Assembly: GCA_965116055.1 (NCBI GenBank)
Contig: OZ220466.1
Coordinates: 1,984,001-2,048,000 of the forward strand
Direction: 5' to 3'
DNA: 64,000 nt
Source: Bin55 sp965116055
GTDB taxonomy: Bacteria; Pseudomonadota; Gammaproteobacteria; Pseudomonadales; Azotimanducaceae
A program made the translations under genes and the position numbers. Positions 8,697-17,725 of this stretch are shown in pieces (within the stretch, counting starts at the first letter, position 1; every line of letters starts with the position of its first letter). The notes under the pieces are model-generated. The model saw only the letters and a program-made list of their open reading frames with translations. It had not been told where the DNA came from and did no database searches.

Positions 8697-10310
8697 ATGG
8701 AGTTAATCAAGCCTCGAGAACTCGACAATAACAACTTCGATTGGACTGGTCGAGTACGTCACTCAGATGTTTGGCATACTCTGAACGCAGCTCGCAGTGG
8801 CGATTGCGACCGCTTGAAAGAGTTGGTCGGCAAAGAACCGGCACTGGCCCAATGCGCATACTGGTATGTCACACCCCTACATTTTGCGGTGCGCGAAGGT
8901 CATTTCGATGCTGCCAAGTTTTTGATCGAGCACGGGGCGGATATCACGCTACATACGCTCTATGGTCAAGAAACCTTTCTACAAATTGCCCAGGATCGGG
9001 CGCATGACAAATTAGTCGCTTATTTAAAAGGGCTCGTTCATGCGACGATGCATTCTCAGGGCGACTTACACCCTATTCATACAGCATGCCGCGACGGTGA
9101 TTTAGCATCGGTCACTCAATTGCTCAACGAAGACGAGACGCTCGTAAACCGCGGCGATGATGTCGGGCGAAAACCGCTGCATTACGCAGTGGAAGCGAGA
9201 AATCATGAACTTTTGGAATTATTAATAACGAAGGGAGCCGAGGTTGATGCGCCAGGATTTTCGAGCGATAACCGGCTCGGTGGTTTCGGCTTCAGACCGA
9301 TCGTTTCAGCGTTGTGGCACCATCCATACTGGTCGCAACGAAGCGATTACGATACCGTTCGACTATTGCTCAATCACGGCGCTGATTACACCCTGACAGT
9401 CGCGGCCGCCTTAGGCGATGAGGCCCGTGTTCGAGAGCTGCTCAGTCAATCGCCCGCACTCTGCAATCACCAGGAACCCGGCGGTAAGCGCGCATTGTCC
9501 GCGGCGGCCGAACGTAACTATGTCGACATCGTTGATCTTCTGTTAGCCGCCGGAGCCAACCCTAATTTAGAAGAAGGCGCGAACTGCCCAAAGGGCCATG
9601 CGCTGTGGGCAGCATCTCACTTCGGTTACTTCGATATTGCAAAAAAACTATTGGCTGCTGGCGCCGATCCAAACGCTGCTGTTGAGTCGTCAGGTAATCC
9701 AACCGAAGCCGCCTTCAACCGCGACATGCGCGAACTGATGTATCGACATGGTGGTAAGGTCGGTTTCACTCAGTATTTTCACGAAAATAATGTCGATGTC
9801 ATCGCCGCTGTACTACAAAACGCAGCGCCCCATTTCCTCCATTCGATGGCCGAAGAAGGTTTTACGCATGCTGTCAGCAACAGCTACGACACGCTCGTAC
9901 ACCTGATGCTCAATGCAGGCATGCGTGTACCGCCGGTATTAACAAGTTGCCAGACGTATCTCTGGCATGACTTGGAACTATGCGAGTTGTTGCTTCAACA
10001 CGACATGGATCCGAATCTACCGAATTGGCAATCAATGCGCCCGCTCCACCTTATGGCGCAAAAAAACTACGTTGCGGGAGCAAAACTGATGGTCAAATAC
10101 GGGGCAAATCCAAGTTTGATTGACGAGGAATATCGCACGACACCACTGGGATGGGCGGCGCTATTCGGTTCGAAGGAGTATGCCGAGTATTTGCTCGAAC
10201 GATTTCCCGATCGTTCCGTGCATGAGCCAAGCAATATGCCTGAGTGGGCACAACCCCTAGCGTGGGCCGAGCGACGTGGGCATCATGAGTTAGTCAAACT
10301 GCTCAACTGA
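8697..10310 (+). CDS. Ankyrin-repeat protein, cytoplasmic, 537 residues
   Basis: Repeated 33-residue ankyrin units run through nearly the whole protein, with clear TPLHFAVREGHFDAAKFLIEHGAD-type cores in the first 90 residues, around 125-190, 210-330 and 440-537. A central stretch (about 340-420) is more degenerate. There is no signal peptide or membrane segment, so a cytoplasmic protein-binding scaffold is likely, or a substrate of a secretion system not seen here. It ends on a strong hairpin terminator that includes its stop codon. Ankyrin proteins are often abundant in symbionts, but the partner cannot be deduced. Confidence 0.85.
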   Translation: MELIKPRELDNNNFDWTGRVRHSDVWHTLNAARSGDCDRLKELVGKEPALAQCAYWYVTPLHFAVREGHFDAAKFLIEHGADITLHTLYGQETFLQIAQDRAHDKLVAYLKGLVHATMHSQGDLHPIHTACRDGDLASVTQLLNEDETLVNRGDDVGRKPLHYAVEARNHELLELLITKGAEVDAPGFSSDNRLGGFGFRPIVSALWHHPYWSQRSDYDTVRLLLNHGADYTLTVAAALGDEARVRELLSQSPALCNHQEPGGKRALSAAAERNYVDIVDLLLAAGANPNLEEGANCPKGHALWAASHFGYFDIAKKLLAAGADPNAAVESSGNPTEAAFNRDMRELMYRHGGKVGFTQYFHENNVDVIAAVLQNAAPHFLHSMAEEGFTHAVSNSYDTLVHLMLNAGMRVPPVLTSCQTYLWHDLELCELLLQHDMDPNLPNWQSMRPLHLMAQKNYVAGAKLMVKYGANPSLIDEEYRTTPLGWAALFGSKEYAEYLLERFPDRSVHEPSNMPEWAQPLAWAERRGHHELVKLLN

Positions 10311-10318
10311 GCAGTTTT
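10296..10318. terminator. Bidirectional hairpin terminator between convergent genes
   Basis: AAACTGCTC (10296-10304), a 4-base loop and the perfect complement GAGCAGTTT (10309-10317) are followed by a run of T. A-runs on one side and T-runs on the other let it serve both strands. It overlaps the ankyrin stop codon and lies just beyond the end of the convergent minus-strand gene. Confidence 0.65.
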
Positions 10319-10332
10319 GCGAACGCCGGGGC

Positions 10333-10824
10333 TTATTTCGCGCCGATTGCGTATTTCAACATCACGCGACTTCCGTCTTGAAGACCATCGCGAAATCTTG
10401 GTCCCCATACGCCCCACTCATCTGAATACTTCGTTCCCATCTTTGCAAGTACTCGGTTATGTACTTGCTCATCCGTTTCAATAGCGCCGTCAAGCATCAA
10501 TTCCGGCGCCGCTCGATATGCGTCGCCAGCGGTTGACCAGACACCGAATTCCCCTACCCAAATTCGCGCTTGCGTCAAGCCTTGTCTTATCGCGTTCGCT
10601 CGCCATGCCTCATTTTGCGTCACGACATGGAGGTGCGAGTCGCCATCGTACATGAACCAGACTTCACCTTTGCATGCACTTTCATTTCCATCGGACTTAA
10701 TCGGCGTGAGATAGATGAGCCGGGAACTTCGCAACACATCGCGTTTCGCTTCGTCAAGCTTCCCAAGTAATGGCAAAGAAGGGAGAAGTAGTGCACCAGC
10801 AAGCGTTTGTCGCCGTGTCAACAT
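10333..10824 (-). CDS. Tat-signal protein with flavin split-barrel-like domain
   Basis: The start is set at the ATG at 10824 because a GGAGG ribosome-binding site (complement of 10834-10838) lies nine bases upstream, and because the protein then begins with a twin-arginine signal, MLTRRQTLAGALLLPSLPLL. A longer upstream extension would run into the neighbouring dioxygenase gene. The mature ~140 residues contain LIYLTPIKSDGN, GEVWFMYDGD and ARIWVGEFGVW segments. These resemble small flavin-binding split-barrel (nitroreductase/PNPOx-like) proteins, an assignment made from pattern only. It is the last gene of a minus-strand group with two PhyH-type dioxygenases, so a role in the same oxidative pathway is plausible. 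Confidence 0.65.
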   Translation of the reverse strand: MLTRRQTLAGALLLPSLPLLGKLDEAKRDVLRSSRLIYLTPIKSDGNESACKGEVWFMYDGDSHLHVVTQNEAWRANAIRQGLTQARIWVGEFGVWSTAGDAYRAAPELMLDGAIETDEQVHNRVLAKMGTKYSDEWGVWGPRFRDGLQDGSRVMLKYAIGAK

Positions 10825-10858
10825 GAATAGATACCTCCGCGCAATATCGTTGAACTGT

Positions 10859-11755
10859 TCAGCTCTTTGGGTGTTCGTCTTTGAATAGCGAATCGAAAAA
10901 CCATTGAGCGCCAGCCGGTTCTTCAAGCAATCGTTGTTGGCGATGCGTCAATTGCAGATTGTCAGGTGCGGTGACACGCGTTCGCGACCACGTTAACTGC
11001 GACGCACAATACTTATACAACAAGGATCGACGTTCATGGTCGGCTCGCCACTTCATCGTGCCATGCGTCGTAGCTTCGGTAAAAAATGTAACGCTCCCGG
11101 CAGGCGCTTCGGGACATATGACGACCTCGCCGAATACCCCATTCCTAATGCATTTTGGCAATTTAAAGTGACTGTTATGACTGCCTGGAATGCAACACAA
11201 ACCGCCAGTTTGCGGCCCGCTATCAGTCAAATTGAAAGCTGCCACGGCGAATCCGTGGAGAGCTTGATGGCCAGGTTGGGGGTAATACTTGCCAGGCTCT
11301 GCGCGCGTAAATGGTTCGGATGCACCATAGTCCGAATGTAGTCGACCGCTCGGCATTCCTTTGCGCATTCTCATCCCGAAAATCCGATCAAGCCGAAACG
11401 CTTCGCCTAGTTGCATTCGCATTATTTGCATGGTTAACGGGTGGTCAATCAGATCAAGAAATGGTTGTCCGTAAGCCAGAAAACCAGGATTCGACCTATA
11501 TGAGCCGCCGGCCATACCGAATCGATAGTTATCGTAAACGCCGAGACTCTTTTCCTGTGTTCGAGCCTCTTGAGCATCCGGAAAATCAGGTAATGTCTCA
11601 TCAAGAATGCGATTGAGCATTTCAACTTGATCGTGGTTCAACACATTTTTAACCACGAGATAACCCTGAAGATCGTAGAGGTACTGATACAGTTCGGCTA
11701 ATTCATCTTCGCTCATCATTTGGCAGTCATTAAGCGATACGGCTGTATCCGGCAT
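10859..11755 (-). CDS. Phytanoyl-CoA dioxygenase (PhyH) family protein, 298 residues
   Basis: This is a non-haem Fe(II)/2-oxoglutarate dioxygenase. The facial triad is visible as H140-x-D142 (in GRLHSDYG) and the distal H231 (in TTHGTMKW); R243 is placed to bind 2-oxoglutarate. The N-terminal GYLVVKNVLNHDQVEMLN block is typical of PhyH proteins. It hydroxylates a small molecule of unknown identity; the family is not restricted to phytanoyl-CoA. It lies 51 bases after an ankyrin gene and 34 bases before the Tat-signal gene on the same strand, consistent with an operon. Confidence 0.85.
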   Translation of the reverse strand: MPDTAVSLNDCQMMSEDELAELYQYLYDLQGYLVVKNVLNHDQVEMLNRILDETLPDFPDAQEARTQEKSLGVYDNYRFGMAGGSYRSNPGFLAYGQPFLDLIDHPLTMQIMRMQLGEAFRLDRIFGMRMRKGMPSGRLHSDYGASEPFTRAEPGKYYPQPGHQALHGFAVAAFNLTDSGPQTGGLCCIPGSHNSHFKLPKCIRNGVFGEVVICPEAPAGSVTFFTEATTHGTMKWRADHERRSLLYKYCASQLTWSRTRVTAPDNLQLTHRQQRLLEEPAGAQWFFDSLFKDEHPKS

Positions 11756-11806
11756 CTTTCTCTACCCTATAAAGTAACAGATCAAACTCGCGAACCGTGC
11801 CATCAT

Positions 11807-12730
11807 TCAGTGTGCAAGTTCTGCGTATAGTCCCGAATAATCGTTCAATTGCGCGAGTTCCATAGGGGTTTGCCCGTTTTGGTCCCTCGCGTGAACATCT
11901 GCGCCAGCGTCCAGCAATGCCTTGATCAAGTTCCTGTTTTCACCCCACCACGCGTCAGCGGCAAAATGCAAAGCAGTTCGTTTACATGCAGACGAACAAG
12001 ACACATCTGCTCCTCGTTCGATAAGCGATTGTACGGTATCAAGCCTGCCCTCGCGCGCTGCAATCATTAATGATGTGAGGTTGTGGTCCGGCAAAGCTTT
12101 AGGTGGCGATGACACTTCAAACACGCGTTGATTACAGGGTTCGGTGCGCGAATCAATATGAGCCCCTAAATCAAGTAGCGTCTGCATAACATCAAGCCAA
12201 CCGTAAGTACATGCAAGATGCAGGGGTTGTTCGCCTAGCACGCATGATGCATTGAAATCTCCGTCAGCCTCTACCAGTACCCGCGTCATCTGTGCCGCAT
12301 GTTCCGCGTAACCATGAGCTGCAACCATATGCAGAGGACGCCACATGCCTCTATCCCGATTGCTGTCTTCCCATACGAAAAAACCAATCCGCGACATTGC
12401 TCGGTTCGGATCATCGCCATATGCAAGCAGCGTCTTAATCGCATGCAATTGAGACTTCAACACAGCGAAACCCATCGCTGGCAACCCATCTACCTCAGTA
12501 GCTAAATCGGACGTTTTGCATAAATCCGCAATAACCTGACCTAATGCACATGCACTGTGCAAATCGCAATCAATGCCCGTTTTAAGCATTTCACGAGCTA
12601 GTTTGGAATCGTATAAGGCGGCAATCTGCAATACCGATAAGTCGGTTTCTTGCGAGAGCCCTACGCTTGCCCGATTTTCACGATTGGCCTCAAGTAATCC
12701 TTCAGCAGCGCTGCGCCATTCATCGTTCAA
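11807..12730 (-). CDS. Ankyrin-repeat protein, 307 residues
   Basis: About six ankyrin units cover most of the protein, with QPLHLACTYGWLDVMQTLLDLGAH-, TSLMIAAREGRLDTVQSLIERGAD- and TALHFAAD-type cores in the C-terminal half and more divergent units at the N-terminus. There is no signal peptide or membrane helix. It sits between two PhyH-type dioxygenase genes (38 and 51 base gaps) and is probably co-transcribed with them. It may scaffold or regulate these enzymes, but this is inference from position alone. Confidence 0.8.
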   Translation of the reverse strand: MNDEWRSAAEGLLEANRENRASVGLSQETDLSVLQIAALYDSKLAREMLKTGIDCDLHSACALGQVIADLCKTSDLATEVDGLPAMGFAVLKSQLHAIKTLLAYGDDPNRAMSRIGFFVWEDSNRDRGMWRPLHMVAAHGYAEHAAQMTRVLVEADGDFNASCVLGEQPLHLACTYGWLDVMQTLLDLGAHIDSRTEPCNQRVFEVSSPPKALPDHNLTSLMIAAREGRLDTVQSLIERGADVSCSSACKRTALHFAADAWWGENRNLIKALLDAGADVHARDQNGQTPMELAQLNDYSGLYAELAH

Positions 12731-12768
12731 AGTGGGAGCAATTCGACTAAGTAACTTCGTTTCGGGAG

Positions 12769-13890
12769 TTAGGTCGCCGCGACGCTTTGTTCGGCTGATT
12801 GCATCTCTGCCACTACGTCAGCCATACCTTCCCACTCATCCCACATATTGCACATGGCTTGCTTTGAGCGTTCCCAAGGGTCGTTACCTTCTTCGAATTC
12901 CAGCCATTCACCATGCTGCCCACGATCCGGATGATCTGTCACACCGTTAACGATTACGTTAGGTTGGCGCTTCTTGTTACGAATGCGGAAAATAATGTTC
13001 TTACGCGACTCGGTACCAAGCTCATTGCGCGTGCCGGAATGCGGGATGTGGTACATCGCAATGCAGGCATCGCCCTTGTCCATCAGAATCTGGGTCGGGC
13101 GCGGCCAACGTCGCCCATCTGGCGTTGTATCAGAAGTTTCGTCCGTAAATTTCTCAAAAATCTCCGGCGGTAGATAGTTCATTGCACAACGATTCGGACA
13201 GTCATGATTCAAGCGCGGCCAACCTGGTCCTTCCGGTCCCAAGTGACCATTGGTGTCATATTGCCACCGGAAGAATTTCTCCATATCATGGTGCGCTCCT
13301 TTAAGCAAGCACGTTTGACCACGACCCTCTTTAGTTTGATCGTTGAGGCATACAAATACAAATGCTGTAAAACTGCCTAGCCCTAACGTCATTTCGGGAT
13401 CTTCAAACAATGGCACCATGTTGTGCCCCATCACCTCCGGCGAGCGCCCCAAATCACCTTTAGGGCCTGAAGCGAAATGACGAAGATAGATTTCCTCTGG
13501 TGTGCCTTCCTGCACATCTTGCGGCGCGGCTATGGTGATATTGCCATCCATATGCACGCCCGCTCCAAAATAGGGCATGTCAACGTCCCGATAACCTAAA
13601 TTAGTAAAACGACCCGATGGTTTAGTCGGATAGTTAATACCGGTCTGACAGACGCTAGGCGGATCAAAGTTCCCCATGACCTCGTGCAGGATTGGCGTGA
13701 TATCTGATTTATTTACCAAGTTCGTCATAACGGATTCAGAACCTAAATAACGACCTTTCTTTTGGATCTTTAATGCAGCGAGCGCAGCATTGACTAGCTC
13801 ATCTGCAACCGCTTGTTTTACGACGATATATCCGTCGCGATATAGCGATTTCTTTTCTTCGATCGAAAGGTGACGCTGTTGCTGGGTCAT
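12769..13890 (-). CDS. Phytanoyl-CoA dioxygenase (PhyH) family protein, 373 residues
   Basis: A second Fe(II)/2-oxoglutarate dioxygenase, longer than and clearly different from the 298-residue one. The metal-binding pair is H113-x-D115 in GAGVHMDGN, and the distal histidine is probably H284 in HIPHSGTRNE. The N-terminal LYRDGYIVVKQAV segment fits the PhyH fold. The Cys- and Asn-rich insertion around 225-245 is not part of the minimal fold. It begins the compact minus-strand group PhyH, ankyrin, PhyH, Tat protein, about 110 bases after the Asp-box repeat gene. The substrate is unknown. Confidence 0.82.
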   Translation of the reverse strand: MTQQQRHLSIEEKKSLYRDGYIVVKQAVADELVNAALAALKIQKKGRYLGSESVMTNLVNKSDITPILHEVMGNFDPPSVCQTGINYPTKPSGRFTNLGYRDVDMPYFGAGVHMDGNITIAAPQDVQEGTPEEIYLRHFASGPKGDLGRSPEVMGHNMVPLFEDPEMTLGLGSFTAFVFVCLNDQTKEGRGQTCLLKGAHHDMEKFFRWQYDTNGHLGPEGPGWPRLNHDCPNRCAMNYLPPEIFEKFTDETSDTTPDGRRWPRPTQILMDKGDACIAMYHIPHSGTRNELGTESRKNIIFRIRNKKRQPNVIVNGVTDHPDRGQHGEWLEFEEGNDPWERSKQAMCNMWDEWEGMADVVAEMQSAEQSVAAT

Positions 13891-14003
13891 ATCTATGTCT
13901 CAATTTACCGACTTATTTACGCCGGACACCGTAGAGAGAGGATTTTAGAAGTTAGTTGTAGTCGCCACTCGGTTAGTCAGTGTGTGGCATGCCTACATAC
14001 TTC

Positions 14004-14966
14004 TTATCTTAAATGCGGGTGCCAGAGCATGGTGCGAATTTCACCGAATTCACGACCGAGTTTAACCCACTCTTTGCCACCATCATGCGAACGATACATT
14101 TGACCGAGATTGGTGCAACAATAGAGCAGATTCGGGTCGGCGGAGTGCTCGGCGACCATCCACGGGGTGGAATTGACCGCACCAGGCAATTTGCAATCAT
14201 CCCACGTATCGCCCCAATCCTGACTGTGCAAAAGTCTTCCTGTCGTACCAGGAGGACCATCGCCATTACATAGAAAGACCGTACCGTCTAAATCGGCTTT
14301 GAATTTGATACCACGGGTGTACTGCCACGGCGATTCGAGTTTGCGCCACTGCCAGGTCGCAGCGTCATCAAACGATTCATATAGACCGACGGCCGTCGCC
14401 GCCAGCAATTTGCGCTTACCATTCACATCGGCAATGGCGATGTCATGAATATCTGGAAAACGGAATCCTTCTTCAGAACGTTCCCAGGTGTTACCGAAAT
14501 CCCGCGAGCGGTGCACGCCGTCGATTTCCGCGCTTGCCCAAATAGTCAAGTCATCCTTAGGGTCGAAACGAATACGCGTAATGCGAGGTTTACCGATAAG
14601 ACATTCGTCGACGAGTTGGATGGGCAGTTGCGTCCAGTTTGCGCCAGCATCATCCGAGCGATACAACGCGCCTGGGTTTGTGCCGATGAAAATTTGATTT
14701 GCATTCAAGGGGTTCTGGGCGACTGACCAGATCTGCTTGCCATCGCCTGGTGACGGTACATGCCGACCTTTGCCGTTTTCATCTTGGCGCAGCAGCCCGA
14801 TATCGGAACCGGCCCATACGACGCCAGGTTCGTCAACGTGCGACGAAAGTGCCCACGTTCGTATTTCAACAGGCAATCCTTCGAATGCAAATCGCCACGA
14901 TTCGCCTAAGTCGTCACTGCGCCAAACGCCCCAGCCTACTGTTCCTGCGTAAACAGACGAATCCAT
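14004..14966 (-). CDS. BNR/Asp-box repeat protein (sialidase or Ycf48-like beta-propeller)
   Basis: At least five Asp-box motifs (S-x-D-x-G-x-x-W) occur at regular spacing: WRSDDLGESW, YRSDDAGANW, HRSRDFGNTW, LHSQDWGDTW and YRSHDGGKEW. This predicts a beta-propeller of the sialidase, VPS10 or photosystem II assembly-factor type. No N-terminal export signal is evident and no sialidase catalytic arginine triad can be assigned, so a binding or uncharacterised hydrolase role is as likely as glycosidase activity. It leads the co-oriented dioxygenase-ankyrin group. Confidence 0.75.
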   Translation of the reverse strand: MDSSVYAGTVGWGVWRSDDLGESWRFAFEGLPVEIRTWALSSHVDEPGVVWAGSDIGLLRQDENGKGRHVPSPGDGKQIWSVAQNPLNANQIFIGTNPGALYRSDDAGANWTQLPIQLVDECLIGKPRITRIRFDPKDDLTIWASAEIDGVHRSRDFGNTWERSEEGFRFPDIHDIAIADVNGKRKLLAATAVGLYESFDDAATWQWRKLESPWQYTRGIKFKADLDGTVFLCNGDGPPGTTGRLLHSQDWGDTWDDCKLPGAVNSTPWMVAEHSADPNLLYCCTNLGQMYRSHDGGKEWVKLGREFGEIRTMLWHPHLR

Positions 14967-15170
14967 GTCACCTATGAGTAATTGTTGAATGAAGGAATTT
15001 TCGCAGAACGTATCCTCATGCCTTACCTCATTGTATCGTTCATTGTCTGGGAGAGACTCAGCGGGTCAGGCTGAGACCACCGAGTTGCAGGATACGCTGT
15101 CAGCGTATCAGCAAGGTATGAGTTGCGCATTGCCGAATATTCTAGGTGGGGTCCGAATTAGACGGAATGG

Positions 15171-15210
15171 GCCATAATGAGCCAGAATAGGCCAGAATAA
15201 GCCAACAATC
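15171..15210 (+). repeat. Four degenerate 10-bp tandem units
   Basis: Four consecutive 10-base units starting GCCA (gccataatga, gccagaatag, gccagaataa, gccaacaatc) lie directly beyond the 3' end of the Schlafen-type pseudogene. They sit at the edge of a segment of different composition and may be a recombination scar or a protein-binding site. Confidence 0.5.
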
Positions 15211-15213
15211 CCT

Positions 15214-16603
15214 CTATAGGGCTTTCCAGCGTGCACCCCTACCACGCCCGGTCAAGTCAACCAATTTGTTCGATTTCAGAATGGCGAGATCTTCCCGCAG
15301 ACGGCTCCCATTCGTTTGTTGTCCGGCCAAGGATCGAATCTCCCGGAGAGCGAGAGCACGGTTAGAACCGCGCAACAGTCGGAGAATTGCACTTTGCTGA
15401 TCAGTCAGGCCGGCTCCAACTTGCCGGAAAGGCGCCTCGCGCGGCCAGAAACGCACCGTCACGTAGTCGCCACTTGTCTCAATCTCGGGGCGGGGCAACC
15501 CAGCATTGGTCGCCAATTCCGCCATCTTGATCGTGCCGCGACCCCACTCCTCAATAATGCCGCGTCGATAGAATGTTCTAGCGACCAGTGGATTCCAAGG
15601 CCGCGATTCATGCGGGGTGAACAGATCGTCAGGCACAAGCCCGAAGTGCAACGCACCGGTTGAGGTCACCTCTAGCCGGTCGTCGTAGACTGCAACGCCG
15701 ATTGAGCCACCACCAAGTGCATAGTCACGATGACAGAGGGCGTTGGCCAATGCCTCCCGTATCGCCAAAGGCGGATAGAGCGGCTCGTCTATTCGAGTGA
15801 TCCGACCCGACTCGAAACGGCTAGCGATGGGCAAGGTCTCGCGCAAGAATCGTTCGGCGCTGGCAAGCAGCGCGAAGGCGTTGCCGTTTACTTGGCGGTT
15901 GTCGAGGAACTCCGAGCGGTCAATACCCCGAAAACGAGCGATGCGCAGCAAGCATTGCGGCATGTCGAATTCGAGGCGCTCCGTACTTCCGAACAATACC
16001 GCTGCTGCCCGAAGTATGACACCGTCGCGAAGCAACCCTAGCCCGCGCAGCAAGTCTTCCGGCTCACGGGCGCCGGGTTCATCCAGACGGCCGACACGCA
16101 CCGCCTCGGCAACGGTGTTTCGAATCTCCGCCACATCAAGGTCGTCGACAGACCACCCTGAAGCAGGCTGGTTTTCCCAGCGTTGCTCATTGTGTACGCG
16201 CTCAAAGAAAATGCGATTGTGTTCTTCAGCAGGCATAATCTGCGTCGTATTGCCGACGCGCCGGTAGGCAGCACCGCGGTATCAATGCGACGCCGAGGGT
16301 CCGGGACTCACTCGAACTGCGATCACCTCCAACTGCTCGTCCAAGCGAACCCGCTCAATTTCGGGGAACGCGGGCGGATCAGTCTCTGAAACTCGGTGCT
16401 CACTTCCTTGATCGTTCACTCGGAAACCTGTTGACCAACGACGCGGCCGGCGGACGCGATGCCGAAGAATACAAGGTCACCACGCTGGTTGAGCATGGCG
16501 CACACGGTTACTGCGGCTTCGCACCGTGTCCTGTGGTAGCCTTACATTCAAGCGTGTTCGACTCCCGGGCGGCAACGATTGCGGCAATCTGTTCAGGTAT
16601 CAT
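15214..16603 (-). pseudogene. Broken AlbA_2 (Schlafen)/HATPase_c_4 transcriptional regulator
   Basis: The C-terminal 340 codons from 16236 are open. They encode the ATP-binding HATPase_c_4-like half (ANALCHRDYALGGGSIGVAV, then EEWGRGTIKM) and a winged-helix tail. The missing N-terminal AlbA_2 domain is still present upstream but broken. From an ATG at 16603, codons read ARESNTLECKATTG and then hit a stop. A shifted frame gives VCAMLNQRGDLVFFGIASAGRV to a second stop. A third frame gives FPEIERVRLDEQLEVIAVRV and one more stop before joining the open part. Such proteins are usually about 460 residues. The segment looks richer in G+C than its neighbours, suggesting late acquisition, and it abuts an ankyrin gene by six bases. 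Confidence 0.8.
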
Positions 16604-16609
16604 GGACCA

Positions 16610-17422
16610 TCACCGTCGCAGGTCTGATAAGTAGTCGCCTGCATTTTCTAATATCTTTGCAATGGCCTGATTTTTTTGTTCTTGCGCTAGGTCCAACGGC
16701 GTTTTATTCTGGTAAGTTTTTGCGTGTACATCGGCGCCTGCAGCTATCAGGGCCCGGGTGGCTTCAATATTGCCTACCTCGGTGGCCACATGCAGTGGCG
16801 TAGGCGTACGATCACTCGCAAGATCACTCGAATATCTTGATATTGCATTCACATTAGCGCCTGCGGTTATCAGGGCCCGGGTGGCTTCAATGTTGCCTGC
16901 CCCGACGGCCATATGCAGTGGCGTAGGCGCAAACCAAGCCGAATTTCTTGCGTTCACATCGGCACCTAAGATGACTAGCGCTCGGACGGCTTTTCCGCTG
17001 TAATCATATGTCGCGGCTACATGCAGTGGCGTCTCACCTTCTACCGTAAAGCGTTCTCCTTTGGGGGATGCTTGAGTAGACACGGTAGACACGACTGCTA
17101 TCGTTCCTTTTGCGTTTATATCTGCGCCTATGTTCGCCAGCACTTTGATTGTTTCGACGTTACCTCTCCCGGCAGCTACATGTAGTGGCGTATGTTTGAG
17201 CGTAATGGCTCCTTTCTCATGGCTTTCTATTTGCGTTGCTATTGCGTTCACATCGGCGCCTGCGTTTATCAGTGCTACGATAGATTCAATATCGCCTGTA
17301 AAGGCAGCATGGTGTAGTGGTGGCCATTCGGGAAACTGGAAGAATTCGTCTGTAGCGGGCGGTTCACTGGAGCATCCACCAATATAAATCGCTATGGCTA
17401 TGCAGGTGACCCATTTCTTCAT
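16610..17422 (-). CDS. Ankyrin-repeat lipoprotein
   Basis: The 270-residue protein starts with MKKWVTCIAIAIYIGGC, a lipoprotein signal with lipidated Cys17, followed by SSEPPATDE. An AGGAGG ribosome-binding site (complement of 17430-17435) supports this start. Seven ankyrin units follow, several nearly identical in the stretch GNIEATRALI(T/A)AGA, so recent repeat duplication is likely. The location is periplasmic, anchored to a membrane. Downstream lies the broken AlbA_2 regulator in the same orientation. Confidence 0.85.
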   Translation of the reverse strand: MKKWVTCIAIAIYIGGCSSEPPATDEFFQFPEWPPLHHAAFTGDIESIVALINAGADVNAIATQIESHEKGAITLKHTPLHVAAGRGNVETIKVLANIGADINAKGTIAVVSTVSTQASPKGERFTVEGETPLHVAATYDYSGKAVRALVILGADVNARNSAWFAPTPLHMAVGAGNIEATRALITAGANVNAISRYSSDLASDRTPTPLHVATEVGNIEATRALIAAGADVHAKTYQNKTPLDLAQEQKNQAIAKILENAGDYLSDLRR

Positions 17423-17725
17423 TTTTCTTCCTCCTTCGCTTCGCCAACTGTGACAGGAACTTCCGCAGTCCGTGAATCATCCGTAGCACTGGTTAATCGT
17501 GCGCTTTGAACTCTTGTCATCATCGCACTTCTCCGTCAATCCGCCAACATGCGTCTAGACCCTACACCGTAGGAATCTGAACCCGCTAGTACACATACCT
17601 AAACACCGCCATACTTCAAATTAGATTGACCTGATAAAGTCCAATCAATTCATTGCCTGTCAATGAATATATACAGTTTGAAATCAGAACGGATTTCTCT
17701 TGCTCAAGCCTTGCCCTAAACTCTA
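17423..17725. other. Intergenic region with a hairpin
   Basis: No gene is seen. ATTCATTG (17648-17655), a 5-base loop and its perfect complement CAATGAAT (17661-17668) form a hairpin just beyond the 3' end of the NhaC gene. It has no clear T-run, so it may be a transcript 3' end or merely a stable stem. Confidence 0.4.

Noticed and set aside
15797..16267. A 156-codon plus-strand frame of unusual composition
   Set aside because: Ser/Arg-rich artefact opposite the regulator pseudogene; no protein character.
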